Positions 33,430 to 42,011 of a DNA stretch of 64,000 nt are shown here, in pieces (position 1 is the first letter of the stretch; every line of letters begins with the position of its first letter). A program made the translations under genes and the position numbers. This DNA is from Bacilli bacterium (GTDB lineage: Bacteria > Bacillota_I > Bacilli_A > RFN20 > CAG-826), in contig CAAGAN010000033.1 of assembly GCA_900767825.1 (NCBI GenBank), positions 62,001 to 126,000 of the forward strand. Direction: 5' to 3'. The notes under the pieces were generated by a model, which had not been told where the DNA came from, did not search any database, and saw nothing but the letters and a program-made list of their open reading frames with translations.

Positions 33430-34713
33430 TTAATCCGATGAAATCGAAGAATCAAATATTATTGTTTTGATTTCTCCTGTTAAAGAAACTGGGCTATTTA
33501 CCCCTACTAATAGATAGTTTGGGGTATGTCCATAGGCAATATGCTTCTCTTCGTCATATGATTCAAACAATACGTCTAATGGCTTTCCTATGAATTGTTT
33601 TTTATATTCTTCCCTTAATTGCTTTGACAATTCAATCAATCTATGAGTTCTATCTTTTTTAATTGAAGGATCAAGTTGAGGTAAGGTCGCTGCATAGGTT
33701 TTTGGCCTAGACGAATATGGGAAAACATGGATCTCTGAGAAATTAGCCTTCTTGCAAAATTCCATAGTTTCTAAGAATTCTTTCTCTGTTTCTAAAGGAA
33801 AACCAACGATTACATCAGTAGTTATCGCTATTCCTGGCCTAGCTATTCTTATTGCATCAAGTTTAGAAAGGAAAGCGTTTGTATCGTATTTCCTTTTCAT
33901 TCTTTTAAGAACACTAGAAGAGCCAGACTGCAAAGGAATATGCAAATGAGGAACAATTCTTTCTTCAGTTTTTAATAGGTGTATAAGATGATTATCTATC
34001 TCGCTTTCTTCAATCGAAGATATCCTTAATCTCTTTATTGATGGGACTTTTTGAAGCATAGATTCAATTAAAGTCGAAAGATGAAAAGTTCCATCTCCTA
34101 AATCTTTTCCATAAGCACCTATATGAATTCCAGTCAAAATAATCTCGTTATATCCTAATTCAGCGAGTCTTTTGGCTTCATTTATCGCATCTAATGGGTT
34201 TCTTGAACGTGAATTTCCCCTAAGCTGAGGAATATAGCAATAAGAGCAGAAATTATCACAGCCATCCTGAATCTTTAGGTAAGACCTAGCATTGACTCCA
34301 AAACTTCCTAATCCGAATTCCTCATAGGTTTCTTTTCTAACACTAGGTTTTACATCGACAATTTTTTGATGAGTTTTATTAAACTGATTTATGTAATCAA
34401 TTGCTAAATGCCTATTACTAGAGCCAAGAACTATATCAGCCCCCATATCAGCAACTAATTGAGCGTTTGATTGGGAATAACATCCCATAACAAGAAGAAC
34501 GCCATCTTTGTTTTTGCTTTTTAATGATCTTATGTGTTGTCTTGATTTTTGGTCGGCCGTCGAGGTTACTGAACATGTATTTAAGATGATTACGTCGGCA
34601 TCGCTAGGCGAATCGGTTTTGCTATAACCCAGATTATCAAGTTCAGTTGTCAAAAGAACAGTTTCATAGGAATTAACCTTGCAGCCAAGAGAATGTGAAT
34701 AATATTTTTTCAT
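33430..34713 (-). CDS. mtaB: tRNA t6A37 methylthiotransferase
   Basis: MtaB adds a methylthio group to N6-threonylcarbamoyladenosine at tRNA position 37. The 427-residue protein has the N-terminal UPF0004 domain with three cluster cysteines (LGCKVNSYE, NTCSVTS, GCYSQ). The radical-SAM site is CDNFCSYCYIP (CxxxCxxC), and a C-terminal TRAM-like region ends it. GCKVN and the DGCDNFCSYC context indicate MtaB rather than MiaB or RimO. The neighbour rsmE is also an RNA-modification gene, as in many Firmicutes. Confidence 0.9.
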   Translation of the reverse strand: MKKYYSHSLGCKVNSYETVLLTTELDNLGYSKTDSPSDADVIILNTCSVTSTADQKSRQHIRSLKSKNKDGVLLVMGCYSQSNAQLVADMGADIVLGSSNRHLAIDYINQFNKTHQKIVDVKPSVRKETYEEFGLGSFGVNARSYLKIQDGCDNFCSYCYIPQLRGNSRSRNPLDAINEAKRLAELGYNEIILTGIHIGAYGKDLGDGTFHLSTLIESMLQKVPSIKRLRISSIEESEIDNHLIHLLKTEERIVPHLHIPLQSGSSSVLKRMKRKYDTNAFLSKLDAIRIARPGIAITTDVIVGFPLETEKEFLETMEFCKKANFSEIHVFPYSSRPKTYAATLPQLDPSIKKDRTHRLIELSKQLREEYKKQFIGKPLDVLFESYDEEKHIAYGHTPNYLLVGVNSPVSLTGEIKTIIFDSSISSD

Positions 34714-34727
34714 TTTGAGGTGTCTTT

Positions 34728-35522
34728 CTATTTATCTATGCCAAATTTCTTAATTTCTTTCGCAGTTATCGAATTAATCAAAGTACTTGAAATCAACTTC
34801 TTTTCTACTAATTTTTCACCAAGAATTGTCTTATTGCTTAAGTAATATGCTTCAACGATATCCTTTAATCTTTCTAGCATATGATTAATTTGGGGATTTC
34901 TTAAATAGATATCGAACAAGCATATTTTCGCATCTAATCTGCCTTGAGGATTTACAAAGTAAACCCTACATGCGTCATAATCATAATAAGCACTATACCC
35001 ATTCCTTTTGTCTATGCATATTAGCCTAGTGAAGAAAGAATCGTATATTCTAGACCCATAATAATCGAACGGATCCACAATCACTGCATCAAAGTTCTTC
35101 TTTAGATATTTATATGGGGCAACCAATAACTTTTCTATATGGTTTAGATAAATATCATTGACGCTTTTTGAGAATATTGGAATATATATTTTAGTCCCAT
35201 TATCTTCAAAGTATGGTAACGAATCCATAACCTTATTCATCGCTTCTTTTATGGAAGAGGAGTTCGGATCTGGTTTATCGCCTTTTGAAGTATCGGCTTT
35301 GACTATTTTGATATAGCTAGATTCAATTAATTTCTTGTTTTGAATTGCCCTGATTATCAAATTAGCCCTGATAATATCAAAAGAATCCGAAGCCTTTTTG
35401 AATATCTCAAAATTAGTTGTTTCATTTAGCAACGAGGAATTATCAAGGAAAAACCGCATCTCTGAGCATTTTTCAAAGCCACAGTTCCTTTGTTTTTTCT
35501 CTAATGTTTCAAATAAATCCAT
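34728..35522 (-). CDS. Unknown conserved-looking protein, 264 residues
   Basis: I do not recognise this protein. It has no signal peptide or membrane segment. It is mixed alpha/beta with notable aromatic stretches (FDAVIVDPFDYYG, NGYSAYYDYDACRVYFV) and a lysine-rich N-terminal half. It starts 3 nt after the rsmE stop and ends 14 nt before mtaB, so it is in the middle of an RNA-modification operon. That position suggests a role linked to RNA or ribosomes, but nothing in the sequence proves it. The frame is intact and codon use matches its neighbours. Confidence 0.7.
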   Translation of the reverse strand: MDLFETLEKKQRNCGFEKCSEMRFFLDNSSLLNETTNFEIFKKASDSFDIIRANLIIRAIQNKKLIESSYIKIVKADTSKGDKPDPNSSSIKEAMNKVMDSLPYFEDNGTKIYIPIFSKSVNDIYLNHIEKLLVAPYKYLKKNFDAVIVDPFDYYGSRIYDSFFTRLICIDKRNGYSAYYDYDACRVYFVNPQGRLDAKICLFDIYLRNPQINHMLERLKDIVEAYYLSNKTILGEKLVEKKLISSTLINSITAKEIKKFGIDK

Positions 35523-35525
35523 TAA

Positions 35526-36236
35526 CTATTCCTCGTCTAATGCAGAAAATAAGCTGCAGCAATATAAAGCAGCCGTTTCAGCTCTTAATATTCTTTTCCC
35601 TAATGATACAGGTTCAAAACCAGCCTCTATGGCCTTGTTTACCTCTTCCTTGCTAAATCCACCCTCTGGACCAATTAGAATCAATGTAGACTCGTTTTTA
35701 TGGGAATTTAGGCTAGATAGCAATGTTGATGAAGATCCTCTTTCTTCTTCATAAGGGATAATCTTATGCTGATAATCTAATTTTAATAAATCATCGAATT
35801 TTATATATTCATTAACCTCAGGAATGGAATTTCTCCTGCATTGTTCGGCACCTTCTTTAGCAATCTTGCATAATCTAAGGTATTTATTGTCTTCTTTTCC
35901 TTTTGGTTTGACTATGACTCTATCTGAAATTACTGGATAAAACCTAGAAACACCTAATTCAGTTCCTTTTAGGACGATTAATTCGTTATGATCGCCTTTT
36001 AATAAGCAAAAAGCCAACCCTAATGATGAATTATTTTCCCTGCAATCGACCTTTTCTAAGATATCTGCCTTTAAAGGCTTAAGAGAAGTAAGTTTACACC
36101 TATAGGTGATATTCTTATCGCTTAATTCGATTTCTTCTCCTATAGTGGCTCTTTTTACAGATAAAAGATGGTGAAGCGAATCATTATCCAATTCCACTTC
36201 CCCAAAAGAATTGACGCTGCCAAAATAATGCTGCAT
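35526..36236 (-). CDS. rsmE: 16S rRNA m3U1498 methyltransferase
   Basis: RsmE methylates U1498 in the decoding region of 16S rRNA. The 236-residue protein has an N-terminal PUA-like domain (HLLSVKRATIGEEIELSD) and a SPOUT domain. The SAM knot shows LIGPEGGFSKEEV and VSLGKRILRAETAAL, the family signatures. Length is normal. It overlaps the TM2 gene by one base. prmA, which often lies between dnaJ and rsmE, is missing here. Confidence 0.93.
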   Translation of the reverse strand: MQHYFGSVNSFGEVELDNDSLHHLLSVKRATIGEEIELSDKNITYRCKLTSLKPLKADILEKVDCRENNSSLGLAFCLLKGDHNELIVLKGTELGVSRFYPVISDRVIVKPKGKEDNKYLRLCKIAKEGAEQCRRNSIPEVNEYIKFDDLLKLDYQHKIIPYEEERGSSSTLLSSLNSHKNESTLILIGPEGGFSKEEVNKAIEAGFEPVSLGKRILRAETAALYCCSLFSALDEE

Positions 36237-36676
36237 CAGCGCAAAAACTCCCCTTCTCCATCTTTTAAGGAATCCTTTTTAAGATAATAAAGTCCTAAAA
36301 ATAGATAGATTACGAATAAAATGATAAAAGGTAGCAAAAAAGCTAAATAATAATTCTTAATCGCACCAGAAAAATATAATATTAAGCCTAGGCAGGCAAT
36401 GAATAGGATGGATACAGCAATGTTGATATAGGCCATCTTCTGCTTATGGATATAAAAATTATGGACTCCAAACATTCCTAGGAACATGCAAAGTAAGGCA
36501 AATTTCTTATGTGACTTGCTCTTATATAGGCTGATATCTTCCCCATATTTACCAAAAGATGTCGTAACATCCATGGTTTTATAATTATCCTCGATAGGGG
36601 AAATCCCTCCACAATGAGGGCAAACATCGCTATCGAATTTTGAAATTTCTTTTTTACAATACTTACAATAAGGCAT
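36236..36676 (-). CDS. Zinc-ribbon and TM2 domain membrane protein
   Basis: The 146-residue protein starts with a zinc ribbon (CKYCKKEIS, VCPHCGGISP). After a linker comes a TM2 domain: SHKKFALLCMFLGMFGVHNFYI, then two more membrane helices. TM2 proteins are common in bacteria, and their function is not established. The stop shares a base with the rsmE start, so they form one transcript. Confidence 0.82.
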   Translation of the reverse strand: MPYCKYCKKEISKFDSDVCPHCGGISPIEDNYKTMDVTTSFGKYGEDISLYKSKSHKKFALLCMFLGMFGVHNFYIHKQKMAYINIAVSILFIACLGLILYFSGAIKNYYLAFLLPFIILFVIYLFLGLYYLKKDSLKDGEGEFLR

Positions 36677-36722
36677 ACCTATATAAGTATAGCAAGAAAA
36701 AATAATTCGTTTAGGGTAAAAA

Positions 36723-36755
36723 TAAAAAAATAGACTAGTTATTAGCCAGCCTATT
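36723..36755 (-). terminator. Terminator of the hrcA-grpE-dnaK-dnaJ operon
   Basis: AATAGACT (36729-36736) and AGCCTATT (36748-36755) pair with one G-T wobble, and the inner bases extend the stem. TTTTTTT follows on the reverse strand. The stem overlaps the dnaJ stop. Confidence 0.82.
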
Positions 36756-37893
36756 TAGAGAATTTTGATTTCCATTTGGCGAAGATTGAATCTTTCTTCT
36801 CACCTTGAGCCCTAAATTCTTCAAGCAATTCCTTTTGAGCCTTGCTTAATTTGGTTGGGGTCTCAACTTTGATGTGAAGATATTCATCGCCTGGATTACC
36901 ACTTCTAAGGTCTTTGACGCCTCTTCCTCTGATTTTAAGGATTTGTTGAGGCTGTGCACCCTCTGGAATCTTGACTTGGACTTCCCCATATACAGTAGGT
37001 ACATCAATTGTTGTGCCTAAAGCGCAATCAACGAATGAAAGCGGTATTTCTAGATGGATATCATTGCCTTCACGTTTGAATATTTCATGATCGGCTACCA
37101 ATACTTCAACATATAAGTTTCCGTTTGGGCCACCATTTATTCCTCTGCCGCCTTTTCCAGCGACCCTAATTTGTTGTCCGTTATTGATGCCGGCTGGAAT
37201 ATTTACAGTTAAGTCTTTCTTGACCCTAGTATAGCCGGCGCCACCGCATTCATGGCATTTATTTTTAATTATCTTACCAGTGCCGCCGCAATGCGAACAT
37301 GGGCTTTGGGACTGCATCATTCCAAATATCGTCCTATTTTGGGTAGTTACATAACCGGTGCCGCCGCAATATGGGCAAGTGGTAATTGAACTTTCATCTT
37401 CGGCACCAGAACCATGGCAATGTTCACATGGCTCATCATAAGTCAAAGGTATCTTAACCTTTGTCCCTAAAATAGCATCCATGAAGGAAATTCTGATTCT
37501 AGTGACTGTATCATCTCCTTTTGAAGGGCCGGATGTAGCTCTAGAACTTCTTCTAGATCCGCCTCCTCCAAAGAAAGAATTGAAGATATCATTTAAATCT
37601 ACATCGCCGAAACCTGCAGAAGAGAACCCTTGTCCAAATGGACCTCCTCCACCCATTGACGATCCCTGTTCAAATGCAGCATGTCCGAATTGGTCATATT
37701 GCTGCCTCTTGGTGTCATCTTTTAAGACATCATAAGCCTCCTGCACCTCTTCAAACATCTTAGGTGCATCCGGGTCATGGTTGATATCGGGGTGATATTT
37801 CTTAGCTAACTTACGGTAAGCAGACTGGATTTCTTCTTTCGTGGCATTTTTAGAAACGCCAAGCACTTCGTAGTAATCTCTTTTGCTAGCCAT
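36751..37893 (-). CDS. dnaJ: Chaperone DnaJ
   Basis: DnaJ (Hsp40) delivers substrates to DnaK and stimulates its ATPase. The 380-residue protein has a J domain with KYHPDINHD (the HPD motif), a Gly/Phe-rich region (GGGPFGQGFSSAGFGD), and four CxxCxGxG zinc repeats (CEHCHGSG, CPYCGGTG, CSHCGGTG, CHECGGAG). The C-terminal substrate domains follow. It is a complete type I DnaJ. AAGGAGAG precedes the ATG. A hairpin separates it from dnaK. Confidence 0.96.
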   Translation of the reverse strand: MASKRDYYEVLGVSKNATKEEIQSAYRKLAKKYHPDINHDPDAPKMFEEVQEAYDVLKDDTKRQQYDQFGHAAFEQGSSMGGGGPFGQGFSSAGFGDVDLNDIFNSFFGGGGSRRSSRATSGPSKGDDTVTRIRISFMDAILGTKVKIPLTYDEPCEHCHGSGAEDESSITTCPYCGGTGYVTTQNRTIFGMMQSQSPCSHCGGTGKIIKNKCHECGGAGYTRVKKDLTVNIPAGINNGQQIRVAGKGGRGINGGPNGNLYVEVLVADHEIFKREGNDIHLEIPLSFVDCALGTTIDVPTVYGEVQVKIPEGAQPQQILKIRGRGVKDLRSGNPGDEYLHIKVETPTKLSKAQKELLEEFRAQGEKKDSIFAKWKSKFSK

Positions 37894-37915
37894 ATATCTC
37901 TCCTTCCTAAAACAA

Positions 37916-37945
37916 TATGACGCCAGTTAGCAAACTAGCGTCATA
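37916..37945 (-). terminator. Hairpin between dnaK and dnaJ
   Basis: TATGACGC (37916-37923) and GCGTCATA (37938-37945) form a perfect 8-bp stem with a further AGTT/AACT inner stem. On the reverse strand TTGTTTT follows. It probably acts as a partial terminator or an RNA-processing site that lowers dnaJ relative to dnaK. Confidence 0.65.
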
Positions 37946-37959
37946 CCGAAACTTTTTAA

Positions 37960-39786
37960 TTAGTTGTTTTTGTTTTTGTCAGTGAAGTCAGCATCAACTA
38001 CATCGTCTGCAGTTTCGTTTCCTTCTTTAGAAGCACCAGCATTTGGATTTGCTCCAGCCTGGGCTTTAGCAGCCATGGCAGCAGCATCTTCAAGACGTCC
38101 AACTATTTCACGAAGTTTATCGATGTTATCGGATTGGATGGCACCTTGGGCTTCGTCTCTCATCTTGGTGAGTTCTTCCTTTTGCTTTGGATCCATGCTT
38201 TCGCCTTTTTCGGTTAGGACATTATTGATCTCATCAACATAGGATTGAGCCTTATTCTTGACTTCGATATCGCCTTTTCTCTTTTCATCAGCGGCCTTGT
38301 TATCTTCGGCTTCCTTAACCATACGGTCAATATCTTCCTTAGATAATCCGTTAGAACCAGAAATGGTGATGTCTTGAGATTGTTGGCTATCAAGATCTTT
38401 AGCAGTGACCTTGACAATACCGTTTACATCGATATTGAAAGTAACTTCGATTCTAGGCTGTCCTTTACGGGCTGGTTTGATGCCAGACAAAGTAAAGTGA
38501 CCTAGCAACTTGTTATCGTGAGCCATTGGACGTTCGCCTTGGTAAACCATGATATCAACGGCTGGTTGGTTATCTTCTGCAGTAGAGAAGATTTGGCTCT
38601 TTGTAGTAGGAATTGTAGTATTCCTTGGGATAAGAGGAGTCATAACTCCGCCAAGGGTTTCAATACCTAGGGTTAATGGGGTGACATCAAGCAAGACAAC
38701 GTCTTTTACATCACCAGCAATGACAGCACCTTGAATAGCAGCACCTACAGATACAGCCTCATCAGGGTTGACAGACATATTGATGGCCTTTCCAGAAACA
38801 GCTTTGACCATTTCTTGGACGGCTGGCATTCTTGTAGAACCACCAATCATCAATATAGATCCGATTTCGTTATAGCTTAAGCCAGAGTCAGCAAGGGCTT
38901 TTTCCATAGGAATCTTGCATCTTTCTAGCAATGTACGGGTCAAATCCTGGAATTTGGCACGGGTTAATTTTCCTTCATAGTTGATAGGTCCAGTTGAGGA
39001 CATGCCAATGAATGGCAAGGTAATTGTGGTTTCTAGCGAGCTAGAGAGTTCAATCTTGGCCTTTTCAGCGGCATCAAGGAAACGTTGTCTAGCCATTTTA
39101 TCGGTTAAATCAGCACCGGTTTCAATCTTGATTTGGGCTTGGATCCAATCAGCAACGACATGATCCCAGTCATCGCCACCTAAGCGGGTATCGCCATTAG
39201 TAGACAAGACTTGGAAGGTACCTTCCCCGATATCAAGGATAGAAACATCAAGAGTTCCACCACCAAGGTCGAATACCATGACCTTTTCGGATTTATTAGT
39301 GTCTAGACCATAAGCAAGGCAAGCTGCGGTTGGTTCGTTGATGATACGAACAACTTCGAGTCCAGCGATTGTACCAGCGTCTTTAGTAGCTTGACGTTGG
39401 GCATCATTAAAGTAAGCTGGAACAGTGATGACAGCCTTCTTGACTGGTTGTCCAAGATTCTTTTCGGCATAGGACTTCATATAGGAAAGAACCTTAGCGG
39501 AAATTTCTTGTGGGGTGAAATCCTTATTGATGCAGGAAATATGGAACTTATCGGCAGTTCCCATCTTTCTTTTAGCACTAGAGACAGTATCAGGATTAGT
39601 GATAGCTTGACGCTTTGCAGCGTTGCCGACTATTTCTTCGCCACTAGATTTGAAAGCGACGACGGATGGAGTAGTATTTGTTCCCTCTGGGTTTGGGATA
39701 ACCTTTACCTTGCCATCAGCTTGCATATAAGAGATGACAGAGTTAGTAGTACCTAAGTCGATACCAACAATAATTTCTTTTGCCAT
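37960..39786 (-). CDS. dnaK: Chaperone DnaK
   Basis: DnaK (Hsp70) folds proteins in an ATP cycle with DnaJ and GrpE. The 608-residue protein begins with IVGIDLGTTNSVISYM (phosphate 1) and has AYFNDAQRQATKDAG, VFDLGGGTLDVSILD, the substrate-binding domain (LLDVTPLTLGIETLGG) and a C-terminal lid. It ends with a charged tail (ADDVVDADFTDKNKNN). AAAGGAG lies before the ATG. It is the third gene of the operon. Confidence 0.97.
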   Translation of the reverse strand: MAKEIIVGIDLGTTNSVISYMQADGKVKVIPNPEGTNTTPSVVAFKSSGEEIVGNAAKRQAITNPDTVSSAKRKMGTADKFHISCINKDFTPQEISAKVLSYMKSYAEKNLGQPVKKAVITVPAYFNDAQRQATKDAGTIAGLEVVRIINEPTAACLAYGLDTNKSEKVMVFDLGGGTLDVSILDIGEGTFQVLSTNGDTRLGGDDWDHVVADWIQAQIKIETGADLTDKMARQRFLDAAEKAKIELSSSLETTITLPFIGMSSTGPINYEGKLTRAKFQDLTRTLLERCKIPMEKALADSGLSYNEIGSILMIGGSTRMPAVQEMVKAVSGKAINMSVNPDEAVSVGAAIQGAVIAGDVKDVVLLDVTPLTLGIETLGGVMTPLIPRNTTIPTTKSQIFSTAEDNQPAVDIMVYQGERPMAHDNKLLGHFTLSGIKPARKGQPRIEVTFNIDVNGIVKVTAKDLDSQQSQDITISGSNGLSKEDIDRMVKEAEDNKAADEKRKGDIEVKNKAQSYVDEINNVLTEKGESMDPKQKEELTKMRDEAQGAIQSDNIDKLREIVGRLEDAAAMAAKAQAGANPNAGASKEGNETADDVVDADFTDKNKNN

Positions 39787-39803
39787 AATAATTAATCTCC
39801 TTT

Positions 39804-40448
39804 TTAGGCTTTAGCAGCCTCTTTGTTTTCTTCTTTTGATTCGTCAGCTTTATTTGCTTCAGGTTCTTCTTTGCCTTTAGCAACTGCCACCATCGCGGGA
39901 CGGATAAGGCGATCATGGAGTTTATAGCCTTTTGAGAATACTTTCGCTACAGCACCAGGCTTGATGTTTTCATCAATGATTGTATCAATCGCATGCATGT
40001 AGTTAAGGTCATATTCCTCGCCAACTTTAGGCGTTAGTTCAACTACACCTTCATCAGTTAGGACTTTAACCAATTGATTATAGATATATTTGAATCCAAC
40101 TAGATATTTAGCGCTTTCCTCATTGGTCGGAGGATTATCTAGTGCCATATGGAAGGCATCTAGGGCAGGAAGCAAATCGGTTAGGAATCCTTCAGATCTA
40201 TACCTGATGGCAACCCTATTTTCCTCTTCAAGGGATTTCCTTAGGTTTTGCGTATCGGCATAAGCTCTATAGTATTCATTTTTCCAATGTTCCTTGTCGG
40301 CTTTTTCTTTTTCTAGTTCGGAGCAAACTTCTTCATATTTGTCTTTGCTCACTTTCTTCCCTGCAAACATTTCTTTATCATCTTTCTTATCATTTTCATT
40401 TACTTTTTGCTCTTGCTGGGATTCTTGGCTTTCGTCTTCGTTTGACAT
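39804..40448 (-). CDS. grpE: Nucleotide exchange factor GrpE
   Basis: GrpE releases ADP from DnaK. The 214-residue protein has a charged N-terminal region, a long coiled coil (CSELEKEKADKEHWKNEYYR) and a C-terminal beta domain with GVVELTPKVGEEYDLNYMHA and VAKVFSKGYKLHDRLIRPA. The tail is lysine- and glutamate-rich. Its start, behind AAAGGAGAG, lies inside the hrcA 3' end, an overlap of 49 nt, which suggests translational coupling. Confidence 0.93.
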   Translation of the reverse strand: MSNEDESQESQQEQKVNENDKKDDKEMFAGKKVSKDKYEEVCSELEKEKADKEHWKNEYYRAYADTQNLRKSLEEENRVAIRYRSEGFLTDLLPALDAFHMALDNPPTNEESAKYLVGFKYIYNQLVKVLTDEGVVELTPKVGEEYDLNYMHAIDTIIDENIKPGAVAKVFSKGYKLHDRLIRPAMVAVAKGKEEPEANKADESKEENKEAAKA

Positions 40449-41482
40449 TGAACTTTCTCTCCTTTCTTTTCCCTAGAGAAATATTCATCTAGTTGTTTTG
40501 ATACATATTGGAGCAAGCTGATGGCCCTATCGTAATCCATGCGTTTTGGGCCAAGAAGTGATATCGAAGCATTTTGTGCGCCCGGTATCGCTAGTTTTGC
40601 CGATACAATGGATACATCATCAAGCCCTTGCTCAGGGGTCCCAATCTTAACGCTCATATCGCCGCTTCCGCTTTTCTTAGATGTTTCGAGTGCATTTCTA
40701 AGTGCGCTTGGATCATCTAACAAGGCAAGGAGCTGTCTAAGCTTTTTGCCATCATCGGCGAATTCCGGCTGATCTAGAAGTCTTTCTTTTCCGAATAGGT
40801 TCATCCTTTCTCCCGCAAAGGAGATAAAGGCTTTGAACAATGTTTGGTAGACAGTATCTTGCCCTACTACAAAGTCAGTTAAGGCTGGACGCATGGCTTC
40901 CATTTTAGGTATGACATCAGAAATCGGTGTTCCTGATAATCTTGAATTAAGAAGGTCAACCGTTTTCTTAACATCATCTAGATGGGTCTTCTCATCAATC
41001 ATGAAGGTCTTGTTTTCTACATATCCTTGGTCAGTAACAAATACCGCCGTAGCCGTATTGTTCCCGATTGGGATAACTTGTATCGAGACAAGCCTTTCTT
41101 CATTGACTTTAGGACCTAATACGACTGAGGCAAGATTAGTCATGTTAGAAAGGATTTCGCAGCTTTGTTTTATAACTTCCTCGACGGATTGGGCTTTTTG
41201 GTCTAATACTTTTGCAATTGCATATTTTACCGAAGAGTCCACTCTTTCTTCGCGGAGGTTAGAAACATAGTATTCATATCCTTTCTTTGATGGAACCCTG
41301 CCAGAGGAGGTATGGGTCTTTTCAAGAAAGCCCTCTTTTTCTAGAGCGTTCATTTCAGAACGTATCGTGGCGCTCGAATAATCAAGATTGTATTCATCAA
41401 TTAATGTTTTTGATCCGACAGGCTCAGCCGTTTTAATAAAATATTCGACAATCATTTTCAGAATCATCTCACTTCTATTCAT
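40400..41482 (-). CDS. hrcA: Heat-inducible transcription repressor HrcA
   Basis: HrcA represses the heat-shock operon by binding CIRCE, and GroEL helps it fold. The 360-residue protein has an N-terminal winged helix (YFIKTAEPVGSKTLIDEY, SSATIRSEMNALEKEGFL, HTSSGRVPSKKGYEYYV) followed by the GAF-like domain and a C-terminal part with ISLLGPKRMDYDRAISLLQY. It starts behind AAAGGTG. It is the first gene of the operon and should repress itself through the two CIRCE sites upstream. The last 15 residues are Lys-rich and overlap grpE. Confidence 0.94.
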   Translation of the reverse strand: MNRSEMILKMIVEYFIKTAEPVGSKTLIDEYNLDYSSATIRSEMNALEKEGFLEKTHTSSGRVPSKKGYEYYVSNLREERVDSSVKYAIAKVLDQKAQSVEEVIKQSCEILSNMTNLASVVLGPKVNEERLVSIQVIPIGNNTATAVFVTDQGYVENKTFMIDEKTHLDDVKKTVDLLNSRLSGTPISDVIPKMEAMRPALTDFVVGQDTVYQTLFKAFISFAGERMNLFGKERLLDQPEFADDGKKLRQLLALLDDPSALRNALETSKKSGSGDMSVKIGTPEQGLDDVSIVSAKLAIPGAQNASISLLGPKRMDYDRAISLLQYVSKQLDEYFSREKKGEKVQCQTKTKAKNPSKSKK

Positions 41483-41497
41483 AACAGTTTCACCTTT

Positions 41498-41524
41498 CTA
41501 GCAGTCTTTTCCTCCGAGTGCTAG
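41498..41524. promoter_or_regulatory. CIRCE operator 1 (downstream of the promoter)
   Basis: Read on the reverse strand: CTAGCACTC, nine bases (GGAGGAAAA), GACTGCTAG. The consensus is TTAGCACTC-N9-GAGTGCTAA; the halves pair at eight of nine positions. It covers the predicted transcription start of hrcA. Confidence 0.85.
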
Positions 41525-41528
41525 ATAC

Positions 41529-41556
41529 ATTATAAGAAAACGTTTAGCACTGTCAA
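41529..41556 (-). promoter_or_regulatory. hrcA operon promoter
   Basis: On the reverse strand TTGACA (41556-41551), 16 nt, then TATAAT (41534-41529): consensus boxes for the RpoD-type sigma factor. The operator at 41544-41570 covers the -35 box and the operator at 41498-41524 lies just downstream of the -10. Confidence 0.9.
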
Positions 41557-41570
41557 GGCTAGATTGCTAA
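41544..41570. promoter_or_regulatory. CIRCE operator 2 (overlapping the -35 box)
   Basis: Read on the forward strand: TTAGCACTG, nine bases, GATTGCTAA. Each half matches the CIRCE half-site at eight of nine positions and the spacing is exactly nine. It covers TTGACA. The centres of the two operators are 46 bp apart. Confidence 0.75.
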
Positions 41571-41599
41571 AAAATATAAAAATATTACTTTATTTCTAA

Positions 41600-42010
41600 C
41601 TAACGATGTCTTTCGACTGCGGTTGTATTGGTCAATCTATCAAAAAGAGAACGTTCAGTATGAACAAAAATCATGAAAAACGCGTTAACAATAGTAACTA
41701 CTATAATTCCGTTTAAGAAGCACTTAAGGAAGCAAGCGCGATATGTTAAGCGGTTTGATTGCAAATCCACTGTCCTAATTCTTTCAATAAGCATGCCTAT
41801 TGAGCTGCCTTTAGTTAGATACATTACAATAGAAGTTATAAAAACATAGAAGAAATAATCAACAAATACTGAGATGGCTACTGCAAAAAATAAGGAAAAT
41901 GCGCTATCAAAATAAAATATAAGGAAAACACAGGCTATTCCAAATAGCAATGCTACTAGTTCATCTAATAGCCAGCCGTAGATTCTTCTATAATACTTTG
42001 CGTTTACCAT
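41600..42010 (-). CDS. RDD-family membrane protein
   Basis: The 136-residue protein has about three membrane helices. It has an N-terminal WLLDELVALLF stretch with the charged residue typical of RDD proteins, a middle KGSSIGMLIERIRTV, and the family's closing RSLFDRLTNTTAVER. RDD proteins are widespread and poorly characterised; some are thought to be transporters. It starts 1 nt after the hemW stop and ends before the heat-shock promoter. Confidence 0.8.
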   Translation of the reverse strand: MVNAKYYRRIYGWLLDELVALLFGIACVFLIFYFDSAFSLFFAVAISVFVDYFFYVFITSIVMYLTKGSSIGMLIERIRTVDLQSNRLTYRACFLKCFLNGIIVVTIVNAFFMIFVHTERSLFDRLTNTTAVERHR

Positions 42011-42011
42011 C

